A stretch of 9,554 nt of DNA from an uncultured Bacilli bacterium. GTDB taxonomy: Bacteria; Bacillota_I; Bacilli_A; RF39; UBA660. Below the pieces are notes generated by a model. The model had not been told where the DNA came from. It saw only the letters and a program-made list of their open reading frames with translations, and did no database searches. The DNA lies in NCBI GenBank assembly GCA_944332105.1, contig CALVJI010000043.1, positions 1 through 9,554 of the forward strand, in the 5' to 3' direction. Numbering within the stretch: position 1 is the stretch's first letter; each line of letters starts with the position of its first letter. Positions 1 through 6,654 of the stretch are shown here, piece after piece. Made by a program: the position numbers and the translations under genes.

Positions 1-4
1 CTAG

Positions 5-325
5 AAAAAAATTGAGGGACTATCTAAAAGAGATGAGGAGGTCAAGAAGTATATGGAAGAAGTGGAAAGAATTAATCGTGATCCAAAATTCAGAAAATAT
101 ATGACGAAAGAAGAAGATGACCGAAAAATAAGAAATACAGAACTTAGAGAAGCCCGTGAACATGGAATTAAAGAGGGCATTGAGCAAGGAATCGAATATG
201 GTGAAAAAAATCGTAATTTAGAAATAGCAAAGGCAATGCTTAAAGAGACAGACCTTTCTATTACAAAAATATCTAGTCTAACAGGATTAAGTGAAGAAGA
301 GATCAATGAGTTAAAAGAGGCGTAA
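5..325 (+). CDS. C-terminal part of an Rpn/PD-(D/E)XK nuclease-transposase family protein (5' partial, possibly frameshifted)
   Basis: The readable frame encodes a highly charged helical tail. It holds an INRDPKFRKY segment, a KIRNTELREAREHGIKEG stretch, a short run of GIxxGIExG repeats, and a final helix-turn-helix-like segment (ITKISSLTGLSEEEI). This arrangement is typical of the C-terminus of Rpn-type recombination-promoting nucleases, also called PD-(D/E)XK nuclease family transposases. These proteins cut DNA and promote RecA-independent recombination. The catalytic nuclease core would lie upstream, outside the window. The frame is closed by TAG at 2-4. An in-frame ATG at 53 exists but has no convincing ribosome binding site, so the visible piece is more likely a tail than a free-standing small gene. 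Family assignment rests on recognising the tail only. A short independent coiled-coil protein is the alternative. Confidence 0.6.
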   Translation, partial: KKIEGLSKRDEEVKKYMEEVERINRDPKFRKYMTKEEDDRKIRNTELREAREHGIKEGIEQGIEYGEKNRNLEIAKAMLKETDLSITKISSLTGLSEEEINELKEA

Positions 326-343
326 ATTTTTTTTAGAAAAGAA

Positions 344-372
344 TTGACTATTAACCAAAAGTATTTTAAAAT
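344..372 (+). promoter_or_regulatory. Sigma-A-type promoter of the aspS-gatCAB operon
   Basis: TTGACT (344-349) and TAAAAT (367-372) are separated by 17 bases, close to the vegetative consensus. Transcription would begin near 379, just upstream of the T-box leader. A run of eight T at 327-334 follows the preceding gene, but I see no stable hairpin before it. Confidence 0.75.
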
Positions 373-378
373 AAATAC

Positions 379-572
379 AGTTTTCTTAAGAAAGAAACGA
401 GTACAATATATCCCTTGATGAAAGAGAATGGCTAGATGCTGGAAATGCCTATCAATATATATTGGAAAAACACTTCTTTAATACTTAAGACGGATGCGTT
501 CGATAACCTAATGAGACCTACAAGTAAGGTGGTACCGCGTTTTCAAATCGCCCTTACAAATAGGTCTTTTTT
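379..572 (+). promoter_or_regulatory. T-box riboswitch leader (specifier best read as AAC, tRNA-Asn)
   Basis: The leader carries the T-box core AAGTAAGGTGGTACCGCG (522-539), whose UGGU at 530-533 is the part that pairs with the tRNA acceptor end. Stem I can be drawn directly. A base helix joins 391-396 to 474-479, and an upper helix joins 404-411 to 457-464. Between them lies an internal loop with AGTA (400-403) on the 5' side and GAAAAACAC (465-473) on the 3' side. A distal GATGCTGGAA element lies at 435-444. Within the 3' loop, AAC at 469-471 is followed by a purine, as specifier codons usually are. It codes for Asn. No Asp codon (GAC/GAT) is in the loop. Binding of uncharged tRNA would favour the antiterminator and let transcription pass into aspS. 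The leader is short and no separate Stem II is obvious. The T-box identity is sure; the AAC reading is less so. Confidence 0.93.
515..572 (+). terminator. T-box-controlled intrinsic terminator before aspS
   Basis: GACCTA (515-520) pairs with TAGGTC (561-566), and GTAAGG (524-529) pairs with CCTTAC (552-557). A three-base internal mismatch separates the two helices, and six T follow (567-572). The 5' arm overlaps the T-box sequence itself, so forming the terminator hides the tRNA-binding bulge. The inner GTAAGG/CCTTAC pairing is also available to the antiterminator. Confidence 0.85.
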
Positions 573-593
573 CTTTTTAGAAAGGAGATTCAC

Positions 594-2348
594 ATGAACA
601 AATATTATACGCATAAAATCAAAGAATTAACTTCTCAAATGATTGGTGAAGAAATAACTGTCAGTGGATGGATTGCTAACATAAGAGATCATGGTGGAGT
701 TCTATTCTTAGACCTTCGTGATACAACAGGTGTGTTACAAACCGTTTCCAATGATGATACCCTTTTTAAAGGACTAGCCAAAGAATCAGTGATTACCGTA
801 ACGGGTGTTTTACGTAAAAGAGATGAAGAAACCTATAACCCTCGTTTAGAAACTGGCAAAATAGAGTTACTAGTGCAAAATCTAGAAATTTTAAGTGCTT
901 CTTTACATACCCTTCCTTTTGAAATTCTTGCTAGTAAGAATGTCAATGAAGAAGTCCGTTTAAAATATCGTTATTTAGATATGCGTAATGAAAAAGTTAA
1001 AGAAATTTTTCTATTAAGATCATCTGTTTTACATTTCTTACGCAATAAAATGTATGACTGGGGATTTACCGAAGTACAAACACCTATACTAACTGCCTCA
1101 TCACCTGAAGGAGCAAGAGACTTTGTAGTTCCATCAAGAAATTTTAAAGGTAAATTTTATGCTCTACCTCAAGCACCGCAAATATATAAAGAACTATTGA
1201 TGGTCGGAGGCTTTGACAAATACTTTCAAGTCGCACCTTGTTTTCGCGATGAAGACACTAGAAAAGATCGTACTTTAGAATTTTATCAATTAGATTTTGA
1301 AATGAATTTTGTGACCGAAGAAGAAGTATTAAAAATAGGTGAAGAAATATTTTACGAAGTATTTTCTAAATTCAGTGAGTATGAAGTTTCTCGCCCACCC
1401 TTTAAAAAAATCTCTTATCAAGAAGCCATCGATAAATATGGTACAGATAAGCCAGATCTACGCAATCCTCTTATCATTGAAGATGCTACAGAATTTTTAC
1501 AAAATACTTCCTTTAATCCCTTTAAAAAAGCTACGATTAAAGTTATTGTTGTAGAAAATATTGGCAAAAAGCCAAATTCGTGGTTTAATGAAGTAGTAGA
1601 CTATGCCTCTAGTATTGGTATGCCTGGCATTGGCTATTTAACTCTTTTAGAAGATGGTTCCTTAAAAGGGCCAATTGATAAATTTTTAAGTCAAGAAGAA
1701 AGAGATGCTTTAATTACAAACTTTCATATGAAAGCCAATTCTGTTATGTTCTTCATTGCCAATCGAAATAAAGAGCTTGCTCGAAAACAAGCGGGACTAA
1801 TTCGGATTGAATTGGGAAAAAAATTGAATTTATTAGATCCTCATAGATTAAAACTATGTATTGTCAATGATTTTCCTATGTTTGAATATAACGAGACTTT
1901 AAAAAAATATGAATTCGCGCATAATCCATTTAGTTTACCACATGATAGTAAAGCTTATGATGAAGAAGATCTATCTAATATTTTAGCTTATCAATATGAT
2001 TTTGTTTGTAATGGGTATGAAATGGCCTCTGGCGCGATTCGTAACCACAATTTAGATACTTTACAAAAAGGTTTTGAAATTGTTGGCTATTCAAAAGAAG
2101 AAGTGATGAATCGTTTTCAGTCTATATTTACGGCCTTCAAATATGGTTGTCCACCTCATGGAGGCATGGCTATAGGAATTGATCGGATTCTCATGCTTCT
2201 TAAAAATGAAGACAATTTACGTGAAGTACAAGCCTTTCCAACAAATGCTAGTGGCGAAGATCGCATGATGGGTTCACCAAGCTATTTAACAAGAGAACAA
2301 TTAGATGAATTAGGTTTACAAATTAGAAAGGAAGAGGAAAATGAATAA
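594..2348 (+). CDS. aspS: Aspartyl-tRNA synthetase (likely non-discriminating, Asp/Asn)
   Basis: This is a class IIb synthetase that attaches Asp to tRNA-Asp and, if non-discriminating, also to tRNA-Asn. At 584 aa it has the normal bacterial length. The N-terminal OB-fold anticodon-binding domain covers about residues 1-100. Next come the TPILTASSPEGARDF region, the QAPQ substrate loop, motif 2 FRDED at 217-221, a GAD insertion domain at about 290-400, and motif 3 GGMAIGIDR at 523-531. His33 in the RDHGG segment lies where E. coli has Leu30; His there is linked to relaxed tRNA specificity. Several signatures (QAPQ, FQVAPCFRDED, EFYQLDFEM, KPDLRNPL) resemble the alphaproteobacterial form, as recalled. 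The ATG follows AAAGGAG (581-587) closely. The end overlaps gatC by 8 bases, which suggests translational coupling. Confidence 0.96.
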   Translation: MNKYYTHKIKELTSQMIGEEITVSGWIANIRDHGGVLFLDLRDTTGVLQTVSNDDTLFKGLAKESVITVTGVLRKRDEETYNPRLETGKIELLVQNLEILSASLHTLPFEILASKNVNEEVRLKYRYLDMRNEKVKEIFLLRSSVLHFLRNKMYDWGFTEVQTPILTASSPEGARDFVVPSRNFKGKFYALPQAPQIYKELLMVGGFDKYFQVAPCFRDEDTRKDRTLEFYQLDFEMNFVTEEEVLKIGEEIFYEVFSKFSEYEVSRPPFKKISYQEAIDKYGTDKPDLRNPLIIEDATEFLQNTSFNPFKKATIKVIVVENIGKKPNSWFNEVVDYASSIGMPGIGYLTLLEDGSLKGPIDKFLSQEERDALITNFHMKANSVMFFIANRNKELARKQAGLIRIELGKKLNLLDPHRLKLCIVNDFPMFEYNETLKKYEFAHNPFSLPHDSKAYDEEDLSNILAYQYDFVCNGYEMASGAIRNHNLDTLQKGFEIVGYSKEEVMNRFQSIFTAFKYGCPPHGGMAIGIDRILMLLKNEDNLREVQAFPTNASGEDRMMGSPSYLTREQLDELGLQIRKEEENE

Positions 2349-2640
2349 AGAATTTACGGAAGAAAAAGTAGAAAAACTAGCTAATTTATTAATGATTGGT
2401 TTAACACCTGAAGAAAAAAAGATGGTTTTTGAAGAATTCGCGGTCATTGATAAAAATATTAATAAAATAAATGAGATTCCCAATATTGAGAATGTCGAGC
2501 CAATGACCCATGCTTTAGATGATTTTGTTTTTGAATTAAGAAGTGATGTGGCTGAAGAATCAGTCCCCATTGATGAACTTTTACAAAACTGTGAAGATAA
2601 AACCGAACGTGAAGTCGCGGTTCCAAAGGTGGTGGAATAA
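2341..2640 (+). CDS. gatC: Asp-tRNA(Asn)/Glu-tRNA(Gln) amidotransferase subunit C
   Basis: GatC is the small subunit that wraps around GatA and GatB and stabilises the heterotrimer; it has no catalytic site. At 99 aa it matches the family. The order of elements is right: a helical N-terminus (FTEEKVEKLANLL), a central helix (FEEFAVIDKNINKINEI), the linker ENVEPMTHALD, and a C-terminal tail ending in VAVPKVVE, close to the usual VPRVVE. The LRSD..EESVP part is loosely conserved. The start lies inside the end of aspS, with a purine-rich AAAGGAAGAGG (2327-2337) just upstream. The stop overlaps the gatA start by one base. Position in the operon makes the assignment firm despite the short, divergent sequence. 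Confidence 0.93.
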   Translation: MNKEFTEEKVEKLANLLMIGLTPEEKKMVFEEFAVIDKNINKINEIPNIENVEPMTHALDDFVFELRSDVAEESVPIDELLQNCEDKTEREVAVPKVVE

Positions 2641-4100
2641 TGAAATATATGGATAAAGGAATAGTTGCTATTCATGAGGCTTTAAAAAAAGGCGAAATAA
2701 CCAGTCAAGAATTAGTGGAGGAGTCTTTAGCTAAAGCTCATGAAATCCAAGACAAAACAAATGCTTTTGTAACAATTTTAGATGATGCCAAAGGTCTTCC
2801 TGTAACCGATGATTTACTATCAGGAATTCCTTATGGTGTTAAAGATAACTATTCAACAAGAGGAATTTTATCAACTGGCTCAAGTAATACTTTAAAAAAC
2901 TATGTTCCCTTTTTCTCCGCAACGGCTGTTTTAAATTTGGAAAAGAAGGGGGCTGTGCCAATTGGTAAAACAACTTTAGATGAATTTGGTATGGGAGGAA
3001 CGGGTACAACAGCTCATACAGGCATCGTCCATAACCCTTGGGATTATGACAGAATGTGCGCCGGTTCATCTTCTGGTTCTGCTGCTTCTGTTGCCGCGGG
3101 AGTCTATCCATATGCTTTAGGCTCAGACACCGGTGACTCCATTCGAAAACCAGCTGCATACTGTGGAATAGTTGGCTACAAACCAACCTACGGAATGATT
3201 TCCCGATATGGGTTATTTCCTTTCGCATCTTCTCTTGATCACTGTGGTGTATTATCTCGTTCTGTAGAAGATGCTGCAATTGTAGTTGATGCAATGAAAG
3301 GACTAGATCCTAAAGATCAAACCACATGGGATTCTACTAATATTCACTTATATGAAAACTTAAAAAAAGATGTAAAAGGTACAAAACTTTTCTACATTAA
3401 AGAAATATGTGATATAAATAATTATCCAAATGCAAGTGAAGAGTTAATAGAACATTTAAAGAACTTTCAGGCTACTTTAAAAAAATGTGAAGAACTAGGC
3501 ATGAGCGTAGAAGGCGTTTCTTTAGATCAAAAATTATTGAATGCCTTACCATCTGTTTATGTAGTAATTTCTTGTGCAGAAGCGACAAGTAATATGTCAA
3601 ATTTAACAGGCTTTATCTTTGGACCTCGGGGGTCAGGCAAAAACTATGAAGAAATGATGAAAGACTATAGAACAAAAGGATTCTCACCATTAATTAAACG
3701 TCGTTTTATCATTGGTTCCTATGTCTTACAAAAAGAAAATCAAGAAAAATATTTTAAAAATGCCCAGCGTGTTCGTCGTCTAATTGTCGATGAAATGAAA
3801 AAATTATTTACCAAATATGATGGTCTCATCCTTCCTGTTGGTAGTGGACCCGCCAAACTTCTAGACGATCCAACAGATATGGTTAAAGAAGAAACAACGA
3901 TTTTAGAAGATCACTTACAAATCGGTAATTTTGGCGGTTTTCCAAGTATCACCATTCCTAATGGTTTCGTAAGTGATCTACCTGTTGGTGTCAATATCAC
4001 TGGTAATTGCTATCAAGATGAATTAGTGTTAAATATCGCTTATGCGTTAGAAAGTAGCATGAATTATAAAAATCAAATTGCCAAGGAGGTAACGAAATGA
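2640..4100 (+). CDS. gatA: Asp-tRNA(Asn)/Glu-tRNA(Gln) amidotransferase subunit A
   Basis: GatA is the glutaminase subunit of the amidase-signature family. It releases ammonia from Gln (or Asn) and passes it through a tunnel to GatB. The Ser-cisSer-Lys triad is visible: Lys68 in GVKDN, cis-Ser143 in AGSSSGS, and nucleophile Ser167 in SDTGDSIRKP. The amidase signature pattern is satisfied. The usual GGS before the nucleophile is GDS here, with Asp166 in place of Gly, and the region around residues 113-128 (LDEFGMGGTGTTAHTG) departs from the common MGSSTENS form. I recall similar GDSIRKP forms in Mollicutes. Length (486 aa) is normal. The start at 2640 is preferred over an ATG at 2649 because AAAGGTGG (2625-2632) is correctly spaced. 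The stop TGA overlaps gatB by four bases. Confidence 0.96.
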   Translation: MKYMDKGIVAIHEALKKGEITSQELVEESLAKAHEIQDKTNAFVTILDDAKGLPVTDDLLSGIPYGVKDNYSTRGILSTGSSNTLKNYVPFFSATAVLNLEKKGAVPIGKTTLDEFGMGGTGTTAHTGIVHNPWDYDRMCAGSSSGSAASVAAGVYPYALGSDTGDSIRKPAAYCGIVGYKPTYGMISRYGLFPFASSLDHCGVLSRSVEDAAIVVDAMKGLDPKDQTTWDSTNIHLYENLKKDVKGTKLFYIKEICDINNYPNASEELIEHLKNFQATLKKCEELGMSVEGVSLDQKLLNALPSVYVVISCAEATSNMSNLTGFIFGPRGSGKNYEEMMKDYRTKGFSPLIKRRFIIGSYVLQKENQEKYFKNAQRVRRLIVDEMKKLFTKYDGLILPVGSGPAKLLDDPTDMVKEETTILEDHLQIGNFGGFPSITIPNGFVSDLPVGVNITGNCYQDELVLNIAYALESSMNYKNQIAKEVTK

Positions 4101-5533
4101 AATATCCTGTAACAATCGGTCTTGAGATGCATTGTGAGATATCACAAACAAATACCAAAGTTTTTTCTAGCGCACCAAATGGATATTCTGATATTCCAAA
4201 CTCTCACATTAGCCCTGTCGATATGGCTTTTCCAGGAGTCTTACCAGTTGTAAACAAAGAATGCGTACGGATGTCTCTCATGATGAGTGAAATCTTAAAT
4301 TGTAAACAACCAGAATATATGTATTTTGAACGCAAAAATTACTACTATCCAGATTTACCTAAAGGCTATCAAATTACACAAAACACACCACCAATTCCTG
4401 TTGGAATGGACGGATTTATTGATATTGAAAGGGAAGATGGAACGACATTTAGAGTCGACATTGATAATATTCACTTAGAAGAGGACTCAGCGAGCATGAA
4501 TCACTTATACGATATTTCAACTATTGATTATAATCGCGCTGGCGTTCCTTTACTTGAGTTAGTAACAAAACCTTGTCTTCATTCAGCCGATGACGCCGTA
4601 GCTTTCCTAGAATATATGCGGGCAATCTATCAATATTGCGATATTAGCGAAGCAGATTCTAAAAAAGGTCAAATTCGTTGTGATGTTAACGTCTCCATTT
4701 CCGATACAGATGAATTAGGCACAAAAGTAGAAATTAAAAATGTCAATTCCTTCGGTGGAGTAAGAGATGCAATTAATTATGAAATCAAAAGACAAACCGC
4801 TTTAAAAGAAGCAGGCAAATATGATGAAGTAGAACAAGAAACAAGACGATATGACGAAGAAACAGGCACGACTATTCGGATGCGTAGCAAAGTAGACGCG
4901 ATAGATTACCGTTATTTTGTTGAGCCTAATATACCTAAATTTAAAATAAGTGCTGATTGGTTAGAAGAGATTCGCACGTCTATCCCAGAACTTCCTTATG
5001 AAAGAAAAAATAAATATCAAAATACCTATGGACTATCAGCCTATGATGCGAACATTTTAATAAAAGAAAAAAGCATAGCAAATTATTTTGAAGAGTGTTT
5101 AGAAGAAAAAATCGATCCTAAAACCGCAGCAAATTGGATTACGGGATTAATATTAGGATATTTATACAAACATGATCAAAATATCAAAGATTTTTACATA
5201 ACTCCAAAACGTCTGTTTACAATTACGGAAGCTATTAAAAATGGAAATATTTCAAGTAAACAAGGAAAAGAACTCTTCTATTTCACTATTGAAGAAGAAA
5301 GAGAGCCAGAAAAAATAATGCAAGAAAAGGGCATGATGCAAATCTCTGATGAAATAACATTAGCAAATATTGTCGATGAAGTGTTGGCAGAAAACCCATC
5401 ACAAATTACAATGTATCATAACGGAAAAACCAATATGTTTGACTATTTTGTCGGCCAAGTCATGAAAAAGACTAGAGGTCAAGCGAATCCTGTTAAAGTA
5501 AAAGAATTACTAACAGAAAAACTAGCTCAATAA
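4097..5533 (+). CDS. gatB: Asp-tRNA(Asn)/Glu-tRNA(Gln) amidotransferase subunit B
   Basis: GatB binds the misacylated tRNA, activates the side-chain carboxylate with ATP, and transfers ammonia to give Asn-tRNA or Gln-tRNA. The catalytic cradle covers roughly residues 1-290. It includes IGLEMH with Glu10 and His12, RKNYYYPDLPKGYQI at 79-93, HLEED at 126-130 and AGVPLLE ending at Glu154, all in metal/ATP-site positions known from the family. The C-terminal helical and YqeY-like tRNA-binding domains end with DEVLAENP and GQVMKKTRGQANP. The zinc-binding cysteines of many GatB proteins are replaced (FSSAP and SPVDMAFPG), as in the Firmicutes form. Length 478 aa is typical. The ribosome binding site AAGGAGG (4083-4089) is strong. 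It is the last gene of the T-box operon. Confidence 0.97.
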   Translation: MKYPVTIGLEMHCEISQTNTKVFSSAPNGYSDIPNSHISPVDMAFPGVLPVVNKECVRMSLMMSEILNCKQPEYMYFERKNYYYPDLPKGYQITQNTPPIPVGMDGFIDIEREDGTTFRVDIDNIHLEEDSASMNHLYDISTIDYNRAGVPLLELVTKPCLHSADDAVAFLEYMRAIYQYCDISEADSKKGQIRCDVNVSISDTDELGTKVEIKNVNSFGGVRDAINYEIKRQTALKEAGKYDEVEQETRRYDEETGTTIRMRSKVDAIDYRYFVEPNIPKFKISADWLEEIRTSIPELPYERKNKYQNTYGLSAYDANILIKEKSIANYFEECLEEKIDPKTAANWITGLILGYLYKHDQNIKDFYITPKRLFTITEAIKNGNISSKQGKELFYFTIEEEREPEKIMQEKGMMQISDEITLANIVDEVLAENPSQITMYHNGKTNMFDYFVGQVMKKTRGQANPVKVKELLTEKLAQ

Positions 5534-5563
5534 GGAAAGAGAGAACAAAATCTCTTTCTTTTC
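5532..5563 (+). terminator. Weak intrinsic terminator after gatB
   Basis: GAAAGAGA (5535-5542) pairs with TCTCTTTC (5551-5558) around an eight-base loop. Weaker G-U and A-U pairs can extend it outward. A short T-rich stretch (TTTT at 5559-5562) follows. The stem is A/T-rich, so some read-through into the small-gene cassette is possible. Confidence 0.5.
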
Positions 5564-5565
5564 AG

Positions 5566-5594
5566 TTGTTTTCATAAAAAAAATTCGTTATAAT
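5566..5594 (+). promoter_or_regulatory. Promoter of the small membrane-protein cassette
   Basis: TTGTTT (5566-5571) and a perfect TATAAT (5589-5594) are 17 bases apart. The start site would be near 5601, leaving a very short leader that holds AAAGAGG (5604-5610) before the ATG at 5616. This gives the three small genes their own transcription unit. Confidence 0.7.
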
Positions 5595-5615
5595 AAGGAT
5601 AGAAAAGAGGCAGTT

Positions 5616-5894
5616 ATGAAAAAGATTTTACTAACCATCATAAAAATTTTAGTAATTGTACTATTAATCACATGGATGATTCTCTTTGTTGTAGACTATT
5701 TTAGAGCAAAAGATGGGACAAAACCCTTAATATGCTTAAATGAAAGTACAGTAGAAGTAGATGAAGGAACATATTATAGCTGTACAAGTTTTGGCTACAA
5801 ATACTATGAGTATCGTTTAAACGCTGGCGGTTCTAAAATTGGCTTTGGTCCTTCTTTTATAAAAAATGAAACAGAAAAGGAACTTGGATTATAA
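5616..5894 (+). CDS. Small single-pass membrane protein with two extracytoplasmic cysteines, function unknown
   Basis: The 92 aa product begins with MKK and a hydrophobic helix at about residues 4-26. A DYFRAKDGTKPLIC segment follows, and then a small outer domain. The positive N-terminus predicts N-in, C-out topology, so Cys40 and Cys56 would lie outside the membrane and could form a disulfide. The second cysteine sits in SCTSFGYKYYEYR. I recall many small Firmicutes proteins with a helix, DYFR and a GLGYK-like stretch, none with a known role. The usual lipobox is absent and the helix lacks a clear signal peptidase I site, so it probably stays anchored. It overlaps the next gene by one base, which points to co-expression with the two pilin-like products. 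No function is assigned. Confidence 0.8.
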   Translation: MKKILLTIIKILVIVLLITWMILFVVDYFRAKDGTKPLICLNESTVEVDEGTYYSCTSFGYKYYEYRLNAGGSKIGFGPSFIKNETEKELGL

Positions 5895-6268
5895 TGAAAT
5901 TAAATAATCAAGGATGGGGACTTCGTGAGATGTTGCTCCTTTGTGCCATTCTCCTTTTTTGTGTCCTTTTAGTCGCTACTTTAATTAACAATTTATATGA
6001 AGGTCTAGCCTCTAGTAATAACAATACAACATCATCAAATGCTTATAGCAAAGTAGAACGATCTTTAGCCAGTGCCGCCCGGATATATTCTAGAAGATAT
6101 GAAGTAAGCAATAATTTAATCATTTCAGAAGATTTGTTAGATGTCGGATATATAACCGAAAAAGAACTCATGGTAGAAGATGACGTTTGTACTGGCTATG
6201 TTCTTGTAAATGAAGATGAATTCACACCTTTTATTTCTTGTCAAAATTATGAAACAGAAGGGTATTAA
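5894..6268 (+). CDS. Prepilin/pseudopilin-like protein with a C-terminal two-cysteine domain
   Basis: The 124 aa protein starts with a short polar leader (MKLNNQG) and then W-G-L-R-E and a hydrophobic helix to about residue 31. This fits the prepilin peptidase motif G|(F/W/M)xxxE: cleavage after Gly7, Trp8 as +1, and Glu12 as +5. A Ser/Asn-rich linker (39-49) leads to a small domain. It contains a helix (about 50-70), a DVGYITEKEL turn, and the end motif C99-T-G-Y-V, F113-I-S-C116, Y119-E-T-E-G-Y124. The two outer cysteines probably form a disulfide closing a loop, like the C-terminal D-region of pilins. The ribosome binding site is AAAAGGAA (5875-5882). The arginine at +4 is unusual for a pilin. 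A plain signal-anchor protein is the alternative. No pilus assembly genes lie in the window. Confidence 0.8.
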   Translation: MKLNNQGWGLREMLLLCAILLFCVLLVATLINNLYEGLASSNNNTTSSNAYSKVERSLASAARIYSRRYEVSNNLIISEDLLDVGYITEKELMVEDDVCTGYVLVNEDEFTPFISCQNYETEGY

Positions 6269-6269
6269 C

Positions 6270-6602
6270 ATGAAAACAGAAATTAAACACATGCAAAGAA
6301 TTAGTATTATATGGGGGTGTCTTCTATTTTTGCTAGTAGCTGGTGTGACAGTGATAGGAATTCTATATAAAAAAGAAACGAAAGAGTATAAAGATTTTGA
6401 AAAAAGAGTTGTTGAACAATCTTATGACTATTTAAAAGTTCACAATTTAGAAAAAATAACTCTAGCCGAATTACAAGAAGAAAATGTGATTGAAAGTCTC
6501 GTGGTAAATGAAAATACTTGTGAAGGATATATAGAAAAAAACGATCAAGATTACAAAGCATTCATTAAATGCGGAAAGTACAAGACGCAAGGTTATCAAT
6601 AA
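6270..6602 (+). CDS. Small signal-anchored protein sharing the pilin-like C-terminal two-cysteine motif
   Basis: The 110 aa product has a basic N-terminus, one membrane helix at about residues 11-33, a charged helix (34-59), an ITLAELQEENVIESL segment, and an end motif C84-E-G-Y-I, F98-I-K-C101, Y104-K-T-Q-G-Y109. This motif aligns without gaps to the end of the preceding protein, with the same 17-residue cysteine spacing, so the two are probably related by duplication. It lacks a G|xxxxE prepilin site, so it is either unprocessed or strongly diverged. The ATG at 6270 lies one base after the upstream stop, with AGAAGGGT (6257-6264) as ribosome binding site. A longer form starting at 6210 would overlap the upstream gene by nearly 60 bases and lose the compact N-terminus, so I reject it. 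Function is unknown; an outer accessory or minor-pilin role is an inference. Confidence 0.78.
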   Translation: MKTEIKHMQRISIIWGCLLFLLVAGVTVIGILYKKETKEYKDFEKRVVEQSYDYLKVHNLEKITLAELQEENVIESLVVNENTCEGYIEKNDQDYKAFIKCGKYKTQGYQ

Positions 6603-6622
6603 AAAAACGTGTAACCTTTTTT
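6589..6622 (+). terminator. Intrinsic terminator ending the small-gene cassette
   Basis: AAGGTTA (6589-6595) pairs with TAACCTT (6612-6618), extended inward by a T-G wobble, and the strand continues into six T (6617-6622). The stop codon of the last small gene lies inside the loop, so the 5' arm is within coding sequence. This separates the cassette from the str operon. Confidence 0.7.
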
Positions 6623-6654
6623 CATATTTTGAAAAAATTTGTCAAAAAAGATGC

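Noticed and set aside
327..334. T-run after the Rpn-family gene as a terminator
   Set aside because: Eight T are present, but I found no stable inverted repeat immediately upstream.
465..473. Lys codon AAA (466-468 or 468-470) as the T-box specifier
   Set aside because: It would follow GAA directly, as in many T-boxes, but the next base is a pyrimidine, and a lysine signal does not fit aspS-gatCAB. AAC is followed by a purine and fits the operon. I keep it only as an ambiguity.
2316..2675. Antisense open frame across gatC
   Set aside because: It mirrors gatC codons, is rich in Ser/Phe, and crosses the ends of two conserved genes.
2839..3294. Antisense open frame of 151 codons within gatA
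   Set aside because: It lies fully opposite a well-conserved enzyme region, has low-complexity Leu/Gln/His composition, and shows no recognisable domain or ribosome binding site.
4098..4100. Mycoplasma-type code with TGA as Trp
   Set aside because: TGA ends gatA exactly at the gatB start, and Trp positions in AspRS, GatA and EF-G are TGG.
6210..6269. Longer N-terminus for the third small gene
   Set aside because: It would overlap the upstream gene by 59 bases. ATG 6270 has a well-placed AGAAGGGT and gives a normal signal-anchor start.
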